Origin: Pseudomonas putida
GTDB lineage: Bacteria > Pseudomonadota > Gammaproteobacteria > Pseudomonadales > Pseudomonadaceae
Assembly: GCF_004357765.1 (NCBI RefSeq)
Contig: NZ_SMTE01000010.1
Coordinates: 124,001 to 188,000, forward strand
Direction: 5' to 3'
DNA length: 64,000 bases
In this document: one piece after another, positions 48,216-55,212 of the stretch
Position numbering within the stretch: position 1 is the first letter of the stretch
How the letters are laid out: each line of letters starts with the position of its first letter
The notes under the pieces: model-generated
What the model was told of the DNA's origin: nothing
The model's database searches: none
What the model saw: the letters and a program-made list of their open reading frames with translations, nothing else
Translations under genes and position numbers: made by a program

Positions 48216-50117
48216 ATGTCGCACCAATCCGATTTGATCAGCGAAGACATCCTCGCTTATCTGGCTCAGCACGAGCGTAAAGAACTGCTGCGTTTCCTCA
48301 CCTGCGGCAACGTGGATGATGGCAAGAGCACCCTGATCGGGCGCCTGCTGCACGACTCCAAGATGATCTACGAGGACCACCTCGAGGCCATCACCCGTGA
48401 TTCGAAGAAGTCCGGCACCACTGGCGAGGAAGTCGACCTGGCGCTGCTGGTCGACGGCCTGCAGGCCGAGCGCGAGCAAGGCATCACTATCGATGTCGCC
48501 TACCGCTACTTCTCCACCGCCAAGCGCAAGTTCATCATCGCCGACACCCCGGGCCACGAGCAGTACACCCGCAACATGGCTACCGGCGCTTCGACCTGCG
48601 ACCTGGCGATCATCCTGGTCGATGCCCGCTATGGCGTGCAGACCCAGACCCGTCGGCACAGCTACATCGCTTCGTTGCTGGGCATCAAGCACATCGTCGT
48701 CGCGGTCAACAAGATGGACCTCAAGGGCTTCGATGAGCAGGTCTTCGAGTCGATCAAGGCCGATTACCTGAAGTTCGCCGAGGCCATCAACCTGACTCCG
48801 AGCAGCCTGCACTTCGTACCGATGTCGGCGCTCAAGGGCGACAACGTGGTCAACCGCAGCGAGCGTTCGCCGTGGTACACCGGCCCTGCGCTGATGGAAA
48901 TTCTCGAGACCGTCGAGGTCGCGGCCGACCGCAACTTCACCGATCTGCGTTTCCCGGTGCAGTACGTCAACCGCCCGAACCTGAACTTCCGCGGCTTCGC
49001 CGGCACCCTCGCCAGTGGCGTGGTGCACAAGGGCGACGAGATCGTGGTCCTGCCGTCGGGCAAGAGCAGCCGGGTCAAGTCCATCGTCACCTACGAAGGT
49101 GAACTGGAAAACGCAGGTCCTGGCCAGGCCGTGACCCTGACCATGGAAGACGAAATCGACATCTCCCGTGGCGACCTGCTGGTGCATGCCGACAACGTGC
49201 CGCCGGTGACCGACCAGTTCGACGCCATGTTGGTGTGGATGGCCGAGGAGCCGATGCTCCCGGGCAAGAAATACGACATCAAGCGCGCCACCAGCTATGT
49301 ACCGGGCTCGATTGCCAGCATCACCCACAAGGTCGATGTGAACACCCTCGAGAAGGACGCTGCCAGCGCGCTGCAACTGAACGAGATCGGTCGCGTCAAG
49401 GTATCCCTGGACAGCGCCATCGCCCTGGACGGCTATGACAGCAACCGCACCACCGGTGCGTTCATCGTCATCGACCGCCTGACCAACGGCACCGTCGGCG
49501 CCGGCATGATCATCGCCCCGCCAGTACTGCCGCACGGCAGCACCGGCCAGCACGGCAAGCAGGCTCACGTGTCCACCGAAGAGCGTGCCCTGCGCTTCGG
49601 CCAGCAGCCGGCCACCGTGCTGTTCAGCGGCCTGTCCGGCGCTGGCAAGAGCACCCTGGCCTATGCCGTGGAGCGCAAGCTGTTCGACATGGGGCGAGCG
49701 GTGTACGTGCTCGATGGCCAGAACCTGCGTCACGATCTGAACAAGGGGCTGCCCCAGGATCGCGCCGGTCGCACCGAGAACTGGCGCCGCGCCGCTCACG
49801 TGGCGCGTCAGTTCAACGAAGCCGGTATGCTGACCCTGGCCGCCTTCGTGGCCCCTGACGCCGAGGGCCGCGAGCAGGCCAAGGCGCTGATCGGCAAGGA
49901 CCGTCTGGTCACCGTCTACGTCCAGGCCTCGCCACTGGCCTGCCGCGAGCGTGACCCGCAAGGCCTGTACGCCGCTGGCGGCGACAACATCCCGGGCGAG
50001 AGCTTCCCGTACGATGTACCGCTGGATGCCGATGTTGTGATCGATACCCAGGTCACCAGCGTCGAGGAAGGTGTGAAGCAGGTGCTGGATGCGTTGCGTC
50101 AGCGTGGTGCTATCTAA
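48216..50117 (+). CDS. cysNC: Bifunctional sulfate adenylyltransferase subunit 1 / APS kinase CysNC
   Basis: A 633-residue fusion. The CysN part (1 to about 440) is an EF-Tu-like GTPase: G1 [10 protein letters not shown]3 [12 protein letters not shown]4 NKMD. The CysC part (about 455-633) is an APS kinase with Walker [21 protein letters not shown] and [17 protein letters not shown]. It therefore makes APS and phosphorylates it to PAPS. ATG 48216 starts the family N-terminus [13 protein letters not shown] strong terminator follows at 50137. The fusion is common in pseudomonads. Confidence 0.97.
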   Translation: MSHQSDLISEDILAYLAQHERKELLRFLTCGNVDDGKSTLIGRLLHDSKMIYEDHLEAITRDSKKSGTTGEEVDLALLVDGLQAEREQGITIDVAYRYFSTAKRKFIIADTPGHEQYTRNMATGASTCDLAIILVDARYGVQTQTRRHSYIASLLGIKHIVVAVNKMDLKGFDEQVFESIKADYLKFAEAINLTPSSLHFVPMSALKGDNVVNRSERSPWYTGPALMEILETVEVAADRNFTDLRFPVQYVNRPNLNFRGFAGTLASGVVHKGDEIVVLPSGKSSRVKSIVTYEGELENAGPGQAVTLTMEDEIDISRGDLLVHADNVPPVTDQFDAMLVWMAEEPMLPGKKYDIKRATSYVPGSIASITHKVDVNTLEKDAASALQLNEIGRVKVSLDSAIALDGYDSNRTTGAFIVIDRLTNGTVGAGMIIAPPVLPHGSTGQHGKQAHVSTEERALRFGQQPATVLFSGLSGAGKSTLAYAVERKLFDMGRAVYVLDGQNLRHDLNKGLPQDRAGRTENWRRAAHVARQFNEAGMLTLAAFVAPDAEGREQAKALIGKDRLVTVYVQASPLACRERDPQGLYAAGGDNIPGESFPYDVPLDADVVIDTQVTSVEEGVKQVLDALRQRGAI

Positions 50118-50136
50118 GCGTTGATGTTGTGTGAGA

Positions 50137-50161
50137 AACCCCGCTTCGGCGGGGTTTTTTT
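50137..50161 (+). terminator. Intrinsic terminator after cysNC
   Basis: AACCCCGC-TTCG-GCGGGGTT followed by TTTTTT: an 8-bp stem with a stable UUCG loop and T tract, 19 nt after the stop codon. Confidence 0.92.
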
Positions 50162-50306
50162 CGTTTTTGGGTTGGGTGGGGTGGGGCTCGTCGGAGGATT
50201 TTTGGCGGGTTTGAGATTGAGCGCCACTGCAACTAAGGCAAGCACCAGCGGCCCATCTCGCCATTCCGAAGGACGCCCTCTTGAAACTGTTATCGATGCG
50301 GGGAGT

Positions 50307-50510
50307 TCAGCTTTGTGAAATTTGCAGTGATCGGTAGTGTTCTTGATAGTCTATATCTCTTTTGCAGCCTGGTCGGTATGGGTCCATGTCGCACTTGAGC
50401 GTCGTGTTCTTGTCGTTAGGGTCCCACGACCAACTACTGCTGTATCTGGATAGCATTATAAGAGTGTTTAAAATTCTAAGGTTTAGTCGCTTCGTGGCGT
50501 ACTGCCTCAT
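50307..50510 (-). pseudogene. Decayed copy of the small CDMDP lipoprotein gene (copy A)
   Basis: A 67-codon frame whose last about 45 residues match the intact gene at 51594-51773 almost exactly (WSWDPN-KNTT-KCDMDPYRPGCKRDIDY-E-YRSLQ). A 38-nt stretch (50356-50393) is identical in both. At the place of the intact ATG this copy has ACG, and the lipobox SGCS reads SRYS (TGC to TAC), so no lipoprotein can be made. It could still be read from an ATG (50508-50510) that overlaps the stop of the upstream small gene as ATGA, giving an unprocessed cytoplasmic product. I read it as degenerate, not functional. Confidence 0.6.
50356..50393. repeat. 38-bp direct repeat shared with 51643-51680
   Basis: The segment covering CDMDPYRPGCKR is identical in copies A and B, whereas flanking codons differ. 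This suggests recent duplication or gene conversion between the two small genes on either side of the lectin gene. Confidence 0.8.
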
Positions 50511-50710
50511 TGTAGAGCGGGCGCTATTTCGTCTATAGCATTCCGTTGTTCTTGGCTTTCAATGTAACGGACCAGTTCTGCTGGGTTTAAGCAGAACTGC
50601 ATGTGGGGGTCCATATCGCACTTGAATTGCTTTTCATGGTTGTGTTCGTATAGAAGCCATCTGCCGCCGCAGCCCGAAAGCAGGGTGCACAAGACAATAA
50701 TGTATTTCAT
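50507..50710 (-). CDS. Small lipoprotein with KCDMDP-x4-C motif (copy C)
   Basis: A 67-residue protein with a short signal MKYIIVLCTLLSGC, lipobox LSGC, Cys14 being lipidated. Gly at +2 does not signal retention in the inner membrane, so outer membrane location is expected. The mature part of about 54 residues has FKCDMDPHMQFC, the motif shared with the other two small genes of this patch, then a charged helix (AELVRYIESQEQRNAIDEI). AAGGAG lies 9 nt before the ATG. Two Cys in the motif may form a disulfide. I do not recognise the family. Confidence 0.72.
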   Translation of the reverse strand: MKYIIVLCTLLSGCGGRWLLYEHNHEKQFKCDMDPHMQFCLNPAELVRYIESQEQRNAIDEIAPALQ

Positions 50711-50946
50711 GTTGGCTGCTCTCCTTGTCCTTGGGGGTACGTCAGATCACTCTGTCATAGAATAGGAAGTGAAGAAGGACGGTTTTGTGCGTGAAATTTC
50801 AATCCTGATCGTAGGAAAATTCGAGGTGCTGATTAGGTGATCTTTCCGAGTGGCTTCGCCTTTGTCTGATCTGGAATTATGACTGCCTGAGCCTCGCTAG
50901 ACGATTGCTTTCAGATTTCACTGATTCTTGATTAAGGTATATAAAG
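50711..50946. other. Intergenic region between copy C and the lectin gene
   Basis: About 236 bp, AT-richer than the core genome, between divergent genes. A TTGATT box followed by TATATAA near 50929-50944 could be part of a promoter but stands too close to the ATG to be certain. No hairpin or repeat is obvious. Confidence 0.4.
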
Positions 50947-51489
50947 ATGGCTAAATACAGAAAAGTTCATGTCGAGCGGTTCCGCGGTTCCGCGGTTCCG
51001 CGGTTCCGCGGTTCTGGGGGCGTTGTGCTTCCCCCGAACCAGGCGATGAGTGCAGGGGATTTCATAAGATCTCCAAACGGACGCTATATTTTGCGTCTTC
51101 GTCCTGATGGAAACTTAGTGCTAGAGGATCGTGGTGTTGTGATCTGGGTGGCTAATGAGAAGCAGCCGCATAGCTATACGTTTAAACTAAGAAAGCGGGA
51201 GACGCTTCACTTTATAGTAAAAAATTCAGGGTTCCTCTATGACCCTTCTCGAAGCCGGATATGGTCGGCCCAAGCCACTGAAACCCGGGATACATCCTAT
51301 TGGCGCCATAACCATCTAGCCGTCACAGACATAGGGAATATAGAAATTAATGATGGTAGGAACGGGGATATCAGGTGGGCGCGGACAGGATTTGTACCAG
51401 GCCGACTTCGTCGCCGGGAGAAGATATTTCCACATGTTGATCTGCCTATACTCGATCCACAATTTGAGTTGAAGCATAATTATCCGTAA
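50947..51489 (+). CDS. Bulb-type mannose-binding lectin (B-lectin/MMBL) domain protein
   Basis: A 180-residue protein with no signal peptide. Residues about 28-148 form one MMBL domain: FIRSPNGRYILRLRPDGNLV (residues 39-58) is the canonical opening, with sugar site R-x-D-x-N-x-V-x-E in place of QxDxNxVxY. Two weaker sub-repeats follow, each ending at a Trp (FLYDPSRSRIWSAQ; INDGRNGDIRWARTG). Residues 10-25 are encoded by an octanucleotide repeat. The C-terminus is basic, then ends HVDLPILDPQFELKHNYP. Pseudomonad LlpA bacteriocins have two such domains and a Sec signal; this has one and none. Codon use is less GC-rich than the neighbours, a sign of acquisition. Role unknown. Confidence 0.75.
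   Translation: MAKYRKVHVERFRGSAVPRFRGSGGVVLPPNQAMSAGDFIRSPNGRYILRLRPDGNLVLEDRGVVIWVANEKQPHSYTFKLRKRETLHFIVKNSGFLYDPSRSRIWSAQATETRDTSYWRHNHLAVTDIGNIEINDGRNGDIRWARTGFVPGRLRRREKIFPHVDLPILDPQFELKHNYP
50977..51016 (+). repeat. Octanucleotide tandem repeat inside the lectin gene
   Basis: Four perfect units CGGTTCCG (50977-51008) and a fifth with one change, CGGTTCTG (51009-51016). The unit length is not a multiple of 3, so loss or gain of one copy shifts the reading frame. This is the design of a phase-variable (contingency) locus. It starts 30 nt after the ATG. Confidence 0.9.
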
Positions 51490-51593
51490 GTTTTAGGATT
51501 TAGATTAGGCCGCAATGGCTCCAAGTCGAGCCAGTGAATATTGTAGTTGGCATGACTTGGAGACATTGTGGTTGTAGTCGTTGCAGGGTTGGA

Positions 51594-51773
51594 TCAGGTT
51601 TGGGGTGTCTGCAGTGAACGATAATATTCTTTGTAGTCTATGTCTCTTTTGCAGCCTGGTCGGTATGGGTCCATGTCGCATTTAAATGTTGTGTTTTTGT
51701 TGTTTGGATCCCATGACCAACTGTTGCTGCATCCGGAGATAAATATTAAAATTATTAGGCCTAGTGGTTTCAT
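51594..51773 (-). CDS. Small lipoprotein with KCDMDP-x4-C motif (copy B, intact)
   Basis: A 59-residue frame. The signal MKPLGLIILIFISGC has the lipobox ISGC with Cys15. The mature part is SNSWSWDPNNKNTTF, then KCDMDPYRPGCKRDIDYKEY and a short tail. It is the intact form of the copy at 50307-50510 and shares the KCDMDP-x4-C motif with 50507-50710. The ribosome site is weak (GAG 10 nt upstream). It lies convergent to the lectin gene, 104 bp after its stop. The conservation of motif and lipobox in two members argues for a real product, function unknown. Confidence 0.65.
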   Translation of the reverse strand: MKPLGLIILIFISGCSNSWSWDPNNKNTTFKCDMDPYRPGCKRDIDYKEYYRSLQTPQT

Positions 51774-52016
51774 GGCGTGCTCACATATCTAAAGGTCGCG
51801 CCATTTTGGTTGCGGGCTATTTCGCTGGATACTTTGGTTTTCTACCGCTTTAGTAGGAAATGTTTCTTTTTGGTATACGAAAAATTACACGTTAGAATTT
51901 TGTGTCTATCGGCTTGTGCATGGTTGCAGAGTTTTAATGGTTGAGTATCGCGTGATGCCGTGGAGGCCGGACTAAAATTTTGGGTTGAAGGTGTGTAAAA
52001 AGGTATGATAGTTGCC
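51774..52016. other. AT-rich gap between copy B and mdeR
   Basis: These 243 bp contain no supported gene, repeat or hairpin. With 51490-51593 they are the AT-richest DNA of the window, consistent with acquired sequence. Confidence 0.5.
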
Positions 52017-52496
52017 TCATATGTGCATTTTTGTCACTGGGATCACCCGCTTTTCCTTCGTCGCCTTATAAGAAAAGCTCGAATAGATCTCCTTCACTCC
52101 TGGCAATCGCTGCAGCACTTCGCGCGTAAATTCCCCAAATGATTCCAAATCCCGCGCCAATATCTCCAGCAAAAAATCATATCGCCCAGAAATGTTATGG
52201 CAGGCGACGATCTCTGGTATCTCCATCAACCGCCGCTCGAACGCCAGCGCCATCTCCTTGGTATGCGAATCCATCATGATGCTGACGAACGCCGTCACGC
52301 CAAATCCCAACGACTTGGGTGACAGAATGGCCTGATACCCTGTTATGTAGCCATTGTCCTCGAGCAACTTGACCCGCCGCCAGCACGGCGAGGTGGTCAG
52401 CGCCACCTGATCGGCAAGTTCGGAAATGGTCAGCCGGGCGTTGTCCTGCAAGGCGGCGAGCAGGGCGCGATCGGTACGGTCGAGCGTGTTTGGCAT
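52017..52496 (-). CDS. mdeR: Lrp/AsnC-family regulator (MdeR-like)
   Basis: A 159-residue Lrp-type regulator. The HTH is at about residues 5-60 (LDRTDRALLAALQDNARLTI, TSPCWRRVKLLEDNGYITGY) and the ligand-binding RAM domain follows (GVTAFVSIMM, CHNISGRYDFLLEILARDLE). I start at ATG 52496 because AGGAGG is 7 nt upstream; the longer frame enters the promoter. It is divergent from the methionine gamma-lyase gene, the arrangement known for P. putida mdeR-mdeA, where MdeR activates mdeA in response to methionine. Confidence 0.88.
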   Translation of the reverse strand: MPNTLDRTDRALLAALQDNARLTISELADQVALTTSPCWRRVKLLEDNGYITGYQAILSPKSLGFGVTAFVSIMMDSHTKEMALAFERRLMEIPEIVACHNISGRYDFLLEILARDLESFGEFTREVLQRLPGVKEIYSSFSYKATKEKRVIPVTKMHI

Positions 52497-52623
52497 TTGG
52501 TGCCCTCCTGAAGGGTTTTTTATTGTTTTCATTCCAAAACCAACCTGATTGCGTGGGCAATTTTGGAAAGATTCGGGCTGCCTGGTGGCATAAGCTTAGA
52601 ACAAACCACCAGAGGTTGTTGCC

Positions 52624-53820
52624 ATGCGCGCCTCCCATAACAACAGCGGTTTTTCCACGCGAGCCATCCATCACGGCTACGACCCGCTCTCCCATGGCGG
52701 CGCCTTGGTGCCGCCGGTCTACCAGACCGCCACCTACGCCTTTCCGACCGTCGAGTACGGCGCCGCGTGCTTTGCCGGGGAGGAGGGTGGGCATTTCTAC
52801 AGCCGAATCTCCAACCCGACCCTGGCCCTGCTGGAGCAGCGCATGGCCTCACTGGAGGGCGGCGAAGCGGGGTTGGCGCTCGCGTCGGGCATGGGGGCCA
52901 TTACCTCGACCTTGTGGACCCTGCTGCGTCCCGGCGACGAGCTGATCGTTGGGCGTACCGTCTACGGCTGCACGTTCGCCTACCTGCACCATGGCCTTGG
53001 CGAGTTCGGGATCAAGGTGCGCCATGTCGATCTCAATGACCCCAAGGCGTTGAAAGCAGCGATCACCCTTAAGACGCGAATGATCTACTTCGAGACCCCG
53101 GCCAACCCGAACATGCAACTGGTCGATATCGCGGCAGTGGTGGAGGCCGCGCGGGGGCACGATCTGCAGGTAGTGGTCGACAACACCTACTGCACGCCTT
53201 ACCTGCAGCGGCCCCTGGAGCTAGGGGCGGACCTCGTGGTGCATTCGGCCACCAAGTATCTCAGCGGCCATGGCGATATCACCGCCGGCCTGGTGGTCGG
53301 ACGCAAGGCGTTGATCGACAGGATTCGACTGGAGGGCCTCAAGGACATGACCGGGGCGGTATTGTCGCCCCACGATGCGGCGTTGCTGATGCGTGGCATC
53401 AAGACCCTGGCATTGCGCATGGACCGCCACTGCGGCAATGCGCAGCAGGTAGCCGAGTTTCTTGCCCGCCAGCCGCAGGTTGAACTGATTCACTATCCCG
53501 GACTGCCCTCGTTCACCCAGTTCGACCTGGCCCAGCGGCAGATGCGCCAGCCGGGCGGGATGATCGCGTTCGAGCTCAAGGGTGGGATCGAGGCTGGGCG
53601 GCGTTTCATGAACGCCCTGCAATTGTTCGCCAGGGCGGTGAGCCTGGGAGATGCCGAGTCGCTGGCGCAACATCCGGCAAGCATGACTCATTCGAGCTAT
53701 ACGCCCAAGGAGCGGGCGCACCACGGGATCTCCGAGGGGTTGGTGCGGTTGTCGGTGGGGTTGGAGGATGTGGAGGATTTGCTGGGGGATATCGAGCAGG
53801 CGTTGGAGGCGTGTAGCTAG
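52624..53820 (+). CDS. mdeA: L-methionine gamma-lyase
   Basis: A 398-residue PLP enzyme that splits methionine into methanethiol, 2-oxobutyrate and ammonia. Residues match P. putida MdeA: Tyr114 and Cys116 in RTVYGCTF and the PLP Lys211 in VHSATKYLSGHGD. Cys116 separates it from cystathionine gamma-lyases. GAGG lies 9 nt before ATG 52624. The product links to the sulfur theme of cysDNC on the other side of the accessory patch. A REP pair follows the stop. Confidence 0.95.
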   Translation: MRASHNNSGFSTRAIHHGYDPLSHGGALVPPVYQTATYAFPTVEYGAACFAGEEGGHFYSRISNPTLALLEQRMASLEGGEAGLALASGMGAITSTLWTLLRPGDELIVGRTVYGCTFAYLHHGLGEFGIKVRHVDLNDPKALKAAITLKTRMIYFETPANPNMQLVDIAAVVEAARGHDLQVVVDNTYCTPYLQRPLELGADLVVHSATKYLSGHGDITAGLVVGRKALIDRIRLEGLKDMTGAVLSPHDAALLMRGIKTLALRMDRHCGNAQQVAEFLARQPQVELIHYPGLPSFTQFDLAQRQMRQPGGMIAFELKGGIEAGRRFMNALQLFARAVSLGDAESLAQHPASMTHSSYTPKERAHHGISEGLVRLSVGLEDVEDLLGDIEQALEACS

Positions 53821-53831
53821 GTTTGCGGTGC

Positions 53832-53919
53832 GGGCCCCTTCGCGGGCAAGCCCGCTCCCACAGGTAACCACGGGATTCGACGGTGCGCCTGTGGGAGCGG
53901 GCTTGCCCGCGAAGGGGCC
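53832..53919. repeat. REP pair (inverted) after mdeA
   Basis: GGCCCCTTCGCGGGCAAGCC with CGCTCCCACAGG faces CCTGTGGGAGCGGGCTTGCC with CGCGAAGGGGCC. The arms are nearly perfect complements around a 22-nt spacer. It sits between convergent mdeA and zapG. Confidence 0.92.
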
Positions 53920-53934
53920 AGTGATATCGCCCAC

Positions 53935-53958
53935 AAAAAAGGCCTCTCACGAGGCCTT
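53935..53958 (-). terminator. Intrinsic terminator of zapG
   Basis: On the minus strand GGCCTC-GTGA-GAGGCC is followed by TTTTTT (53935-53940), about 22 nt after the zapG stop. Confidence 0.88.
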
Positions 53959-53979
53959 CTTGCATTCTATTTCAGCGAA

Positions 53980-54417
53980 TCAACGCTTCAGCCCGTAGCT
54001 CTCATCGAGCATGCCCGGCGAGTTCGGCGTTTTCGGCGCATAGTCGCGTGGCACTTCGGCGGTGTCCTTCGGTGGCGTCAGGCGGTCGCGCTGGCCTTGC
54101 GCAGCTTCGGAGTGCAGGGCGGCCAGCAGGCGTTGACGGGTCAGGTCGTCGAGGGCCAGGGTGTTGGCGCCGTCGGCCAGGTGATCCTGGACGTCCTGGT
54201 AGCTCTGGGTCAGTTTTTTCACCAGCACGGCAGTGCTGTTGAAGTGGGTCACCACTTCGTGCTGGTAGTTGTCGAAGCGCTTCTGAATATCGTCCAGCTG
54301 ACGCTGGGTACTGCTTGGCGCAGCATTGGGCAGCAGGCGGGCCGCGATGAAACCGACCGCCACGCCAATGACCAGGGCCAGGGTTGGCAACAACCAAACA
54401 AGGAGCGAGAGTTCCAC
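53980..54417 (-). CDS. zapG: Cell division/envelope protein ZapG (YhcB, DUF1043)
   Basis: A 145-residue inner membrane protein: one N-terminal helix (about residues 4-26, LLVWLLPTLALVIGVAVGFI), then a coiled coil (QRQLDDIQKRFDNYQHEVVT HFN, about 40-90) and a disordered C-terminus. The length and HFNSTAVLVKKLTQSYQDV are typical of DUF1043. E. coli YhcB/ZapG links division and envelope growth. It is divergent from the hydrolase gene. Confidence 0.9.
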   Translation of the reverse strand: MELSLLVWLLPTLALVIGVAVGFIAARLLPNAAPSSTQRQLDDIQKRFDNYQHEVVTHFNSTAVLVKKLTQSYQDVQDHLADGANTLALDDLTRQRLLAALHSEAAQGQRDRLTPPKDTAEVPRDYAPKTPNSPGMLDESYGLKR

Positions 54418-54552
54418 GAGTCCTTCCTCTATAAACGGCTTTGCTTTACGTTAACGGCTCAGACCTGCGCTGTATACCGCGAGCGATCGCAAATCAGAAC
54501 AGAATTCTTCAGCTAGACGAATAGACCCAACCCGAGGTCACGGAGTAGTACC

Positions 54553-55188
54553 TTGCTCGTGCGCGAAACCCCCTTGTTCATCGACGGCCCTTGTGGCCAG
54601 TTGGAAGCCTTGTACCTGGACGTGGCCGATGCCCGCGGCGCGGTCCTGATCTGCCATCCCAACCCGGTCCAGGGCGGCACCATGCTCAACAAGGTGGTTT
54701 CGACCCTGCAACGCACCGCCCGTGATGCCGGCTACGTGACCTTGCGCTTCAACTACCGGGGCGTTGGCCAGAGCGCGGGCAGCCATGACATGGGCGCTGG
54801 CGAGGTGGCCGATGCCGAAGCCGCCGCTGCCTGGCTGCGCGAGCGCCACCCGCAACTACCATTGGTGCTGATGGGCTTCTCGTTCGGCGGCTTCGTCGCC
54901 ACCAGCCTGGCCGGTCGCCTGGAAAGCCAGGGCGAGACCTTGCAGCATCTGTTCATGATCGCTCCGGCAGTGATGCGACTGACGCCCGAGTTCCCACTGC
55001 CGCAACGGTGCCCGATCAGCCTGGTTCAGCCTGATGCGGATGAAGTGGTTGACCCCCAGCTGGTCTACGCCTGGTCCGACGCACTCGGTCGCCCCCATGA
55101 GCTGCTGAAAGTGGCAGAATGCGGACACTTCTTCCATGGCAAGCTGACCGATCTGAAGGATCTGCTGCTGCCGCGCCTTTCGAACTGA
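54553..55188 (+). CDS. Alpha/beta hydrolase (YtfL/YcfP-like serine hydrolase)
   Basis: A 211-residue hydrolase. AVLICHPNPVQGGTMLNKVV near the start, the nucleophile Ser in LMGFSFGGFVATSLAG, Asp in VQPDADEVVDP and His in ECGHFFHGKL form the triad. This small family of alpha/beta hydrolases has the HPNPxxGGTM signature; the substrate is unknown. TTG 54553 is the start since GGAG is 7 nt upstream; a GTG two codons in would be too far from it. trpS begins 24 nt after the stop, so co-transcription is likely. Confidence 0.85.
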   Translation: MLVRETPLFIDGPCGQLEALYLDVADARGAVLICHPNPVQGGTMLNKVVSTLQRTARDAGYVTLRFNYRGVGQSAGSHDMGAGEVADAEAAAAWLRERHPQLPLVLMGFSFGGFVATSLAGRLESQGETLQHLFMIAPAVMRLTPEFPLPQRCPISLVQPDADEVVDPQLVYAWSDALGRPHELLKVAECGHFFHGKLTDLKDLLLPRLSN

Positions 55189-55212
55189 GCCAAGCCTGAA
55201 TAAGCGAACACC

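Noticed and set aside
48141-50264. A 707-codon minus strand frame opposite cysNC
   Set aside because: Antisense shadow of a certain gene; it also crosses the cysNC terminator.
50977-51016. CRISPR-like short repeats
   Set aside because: The units are 8 bp, directly adjacent without spacers and inside a coding frame; this is a simple tandem repeat.
50947-51489. Calling the lectin a full LlpA bacteriocin
   Set aside because: It has one domain instead of two, no Sec signal and two changed sugar-site residues, so the name would overstate what is seen.
53832-53919. Inverted repeat ends of an insertion sequence
   Set aside because: The arms are REP units seen several times in the window, with only a short spacer and no transposase.
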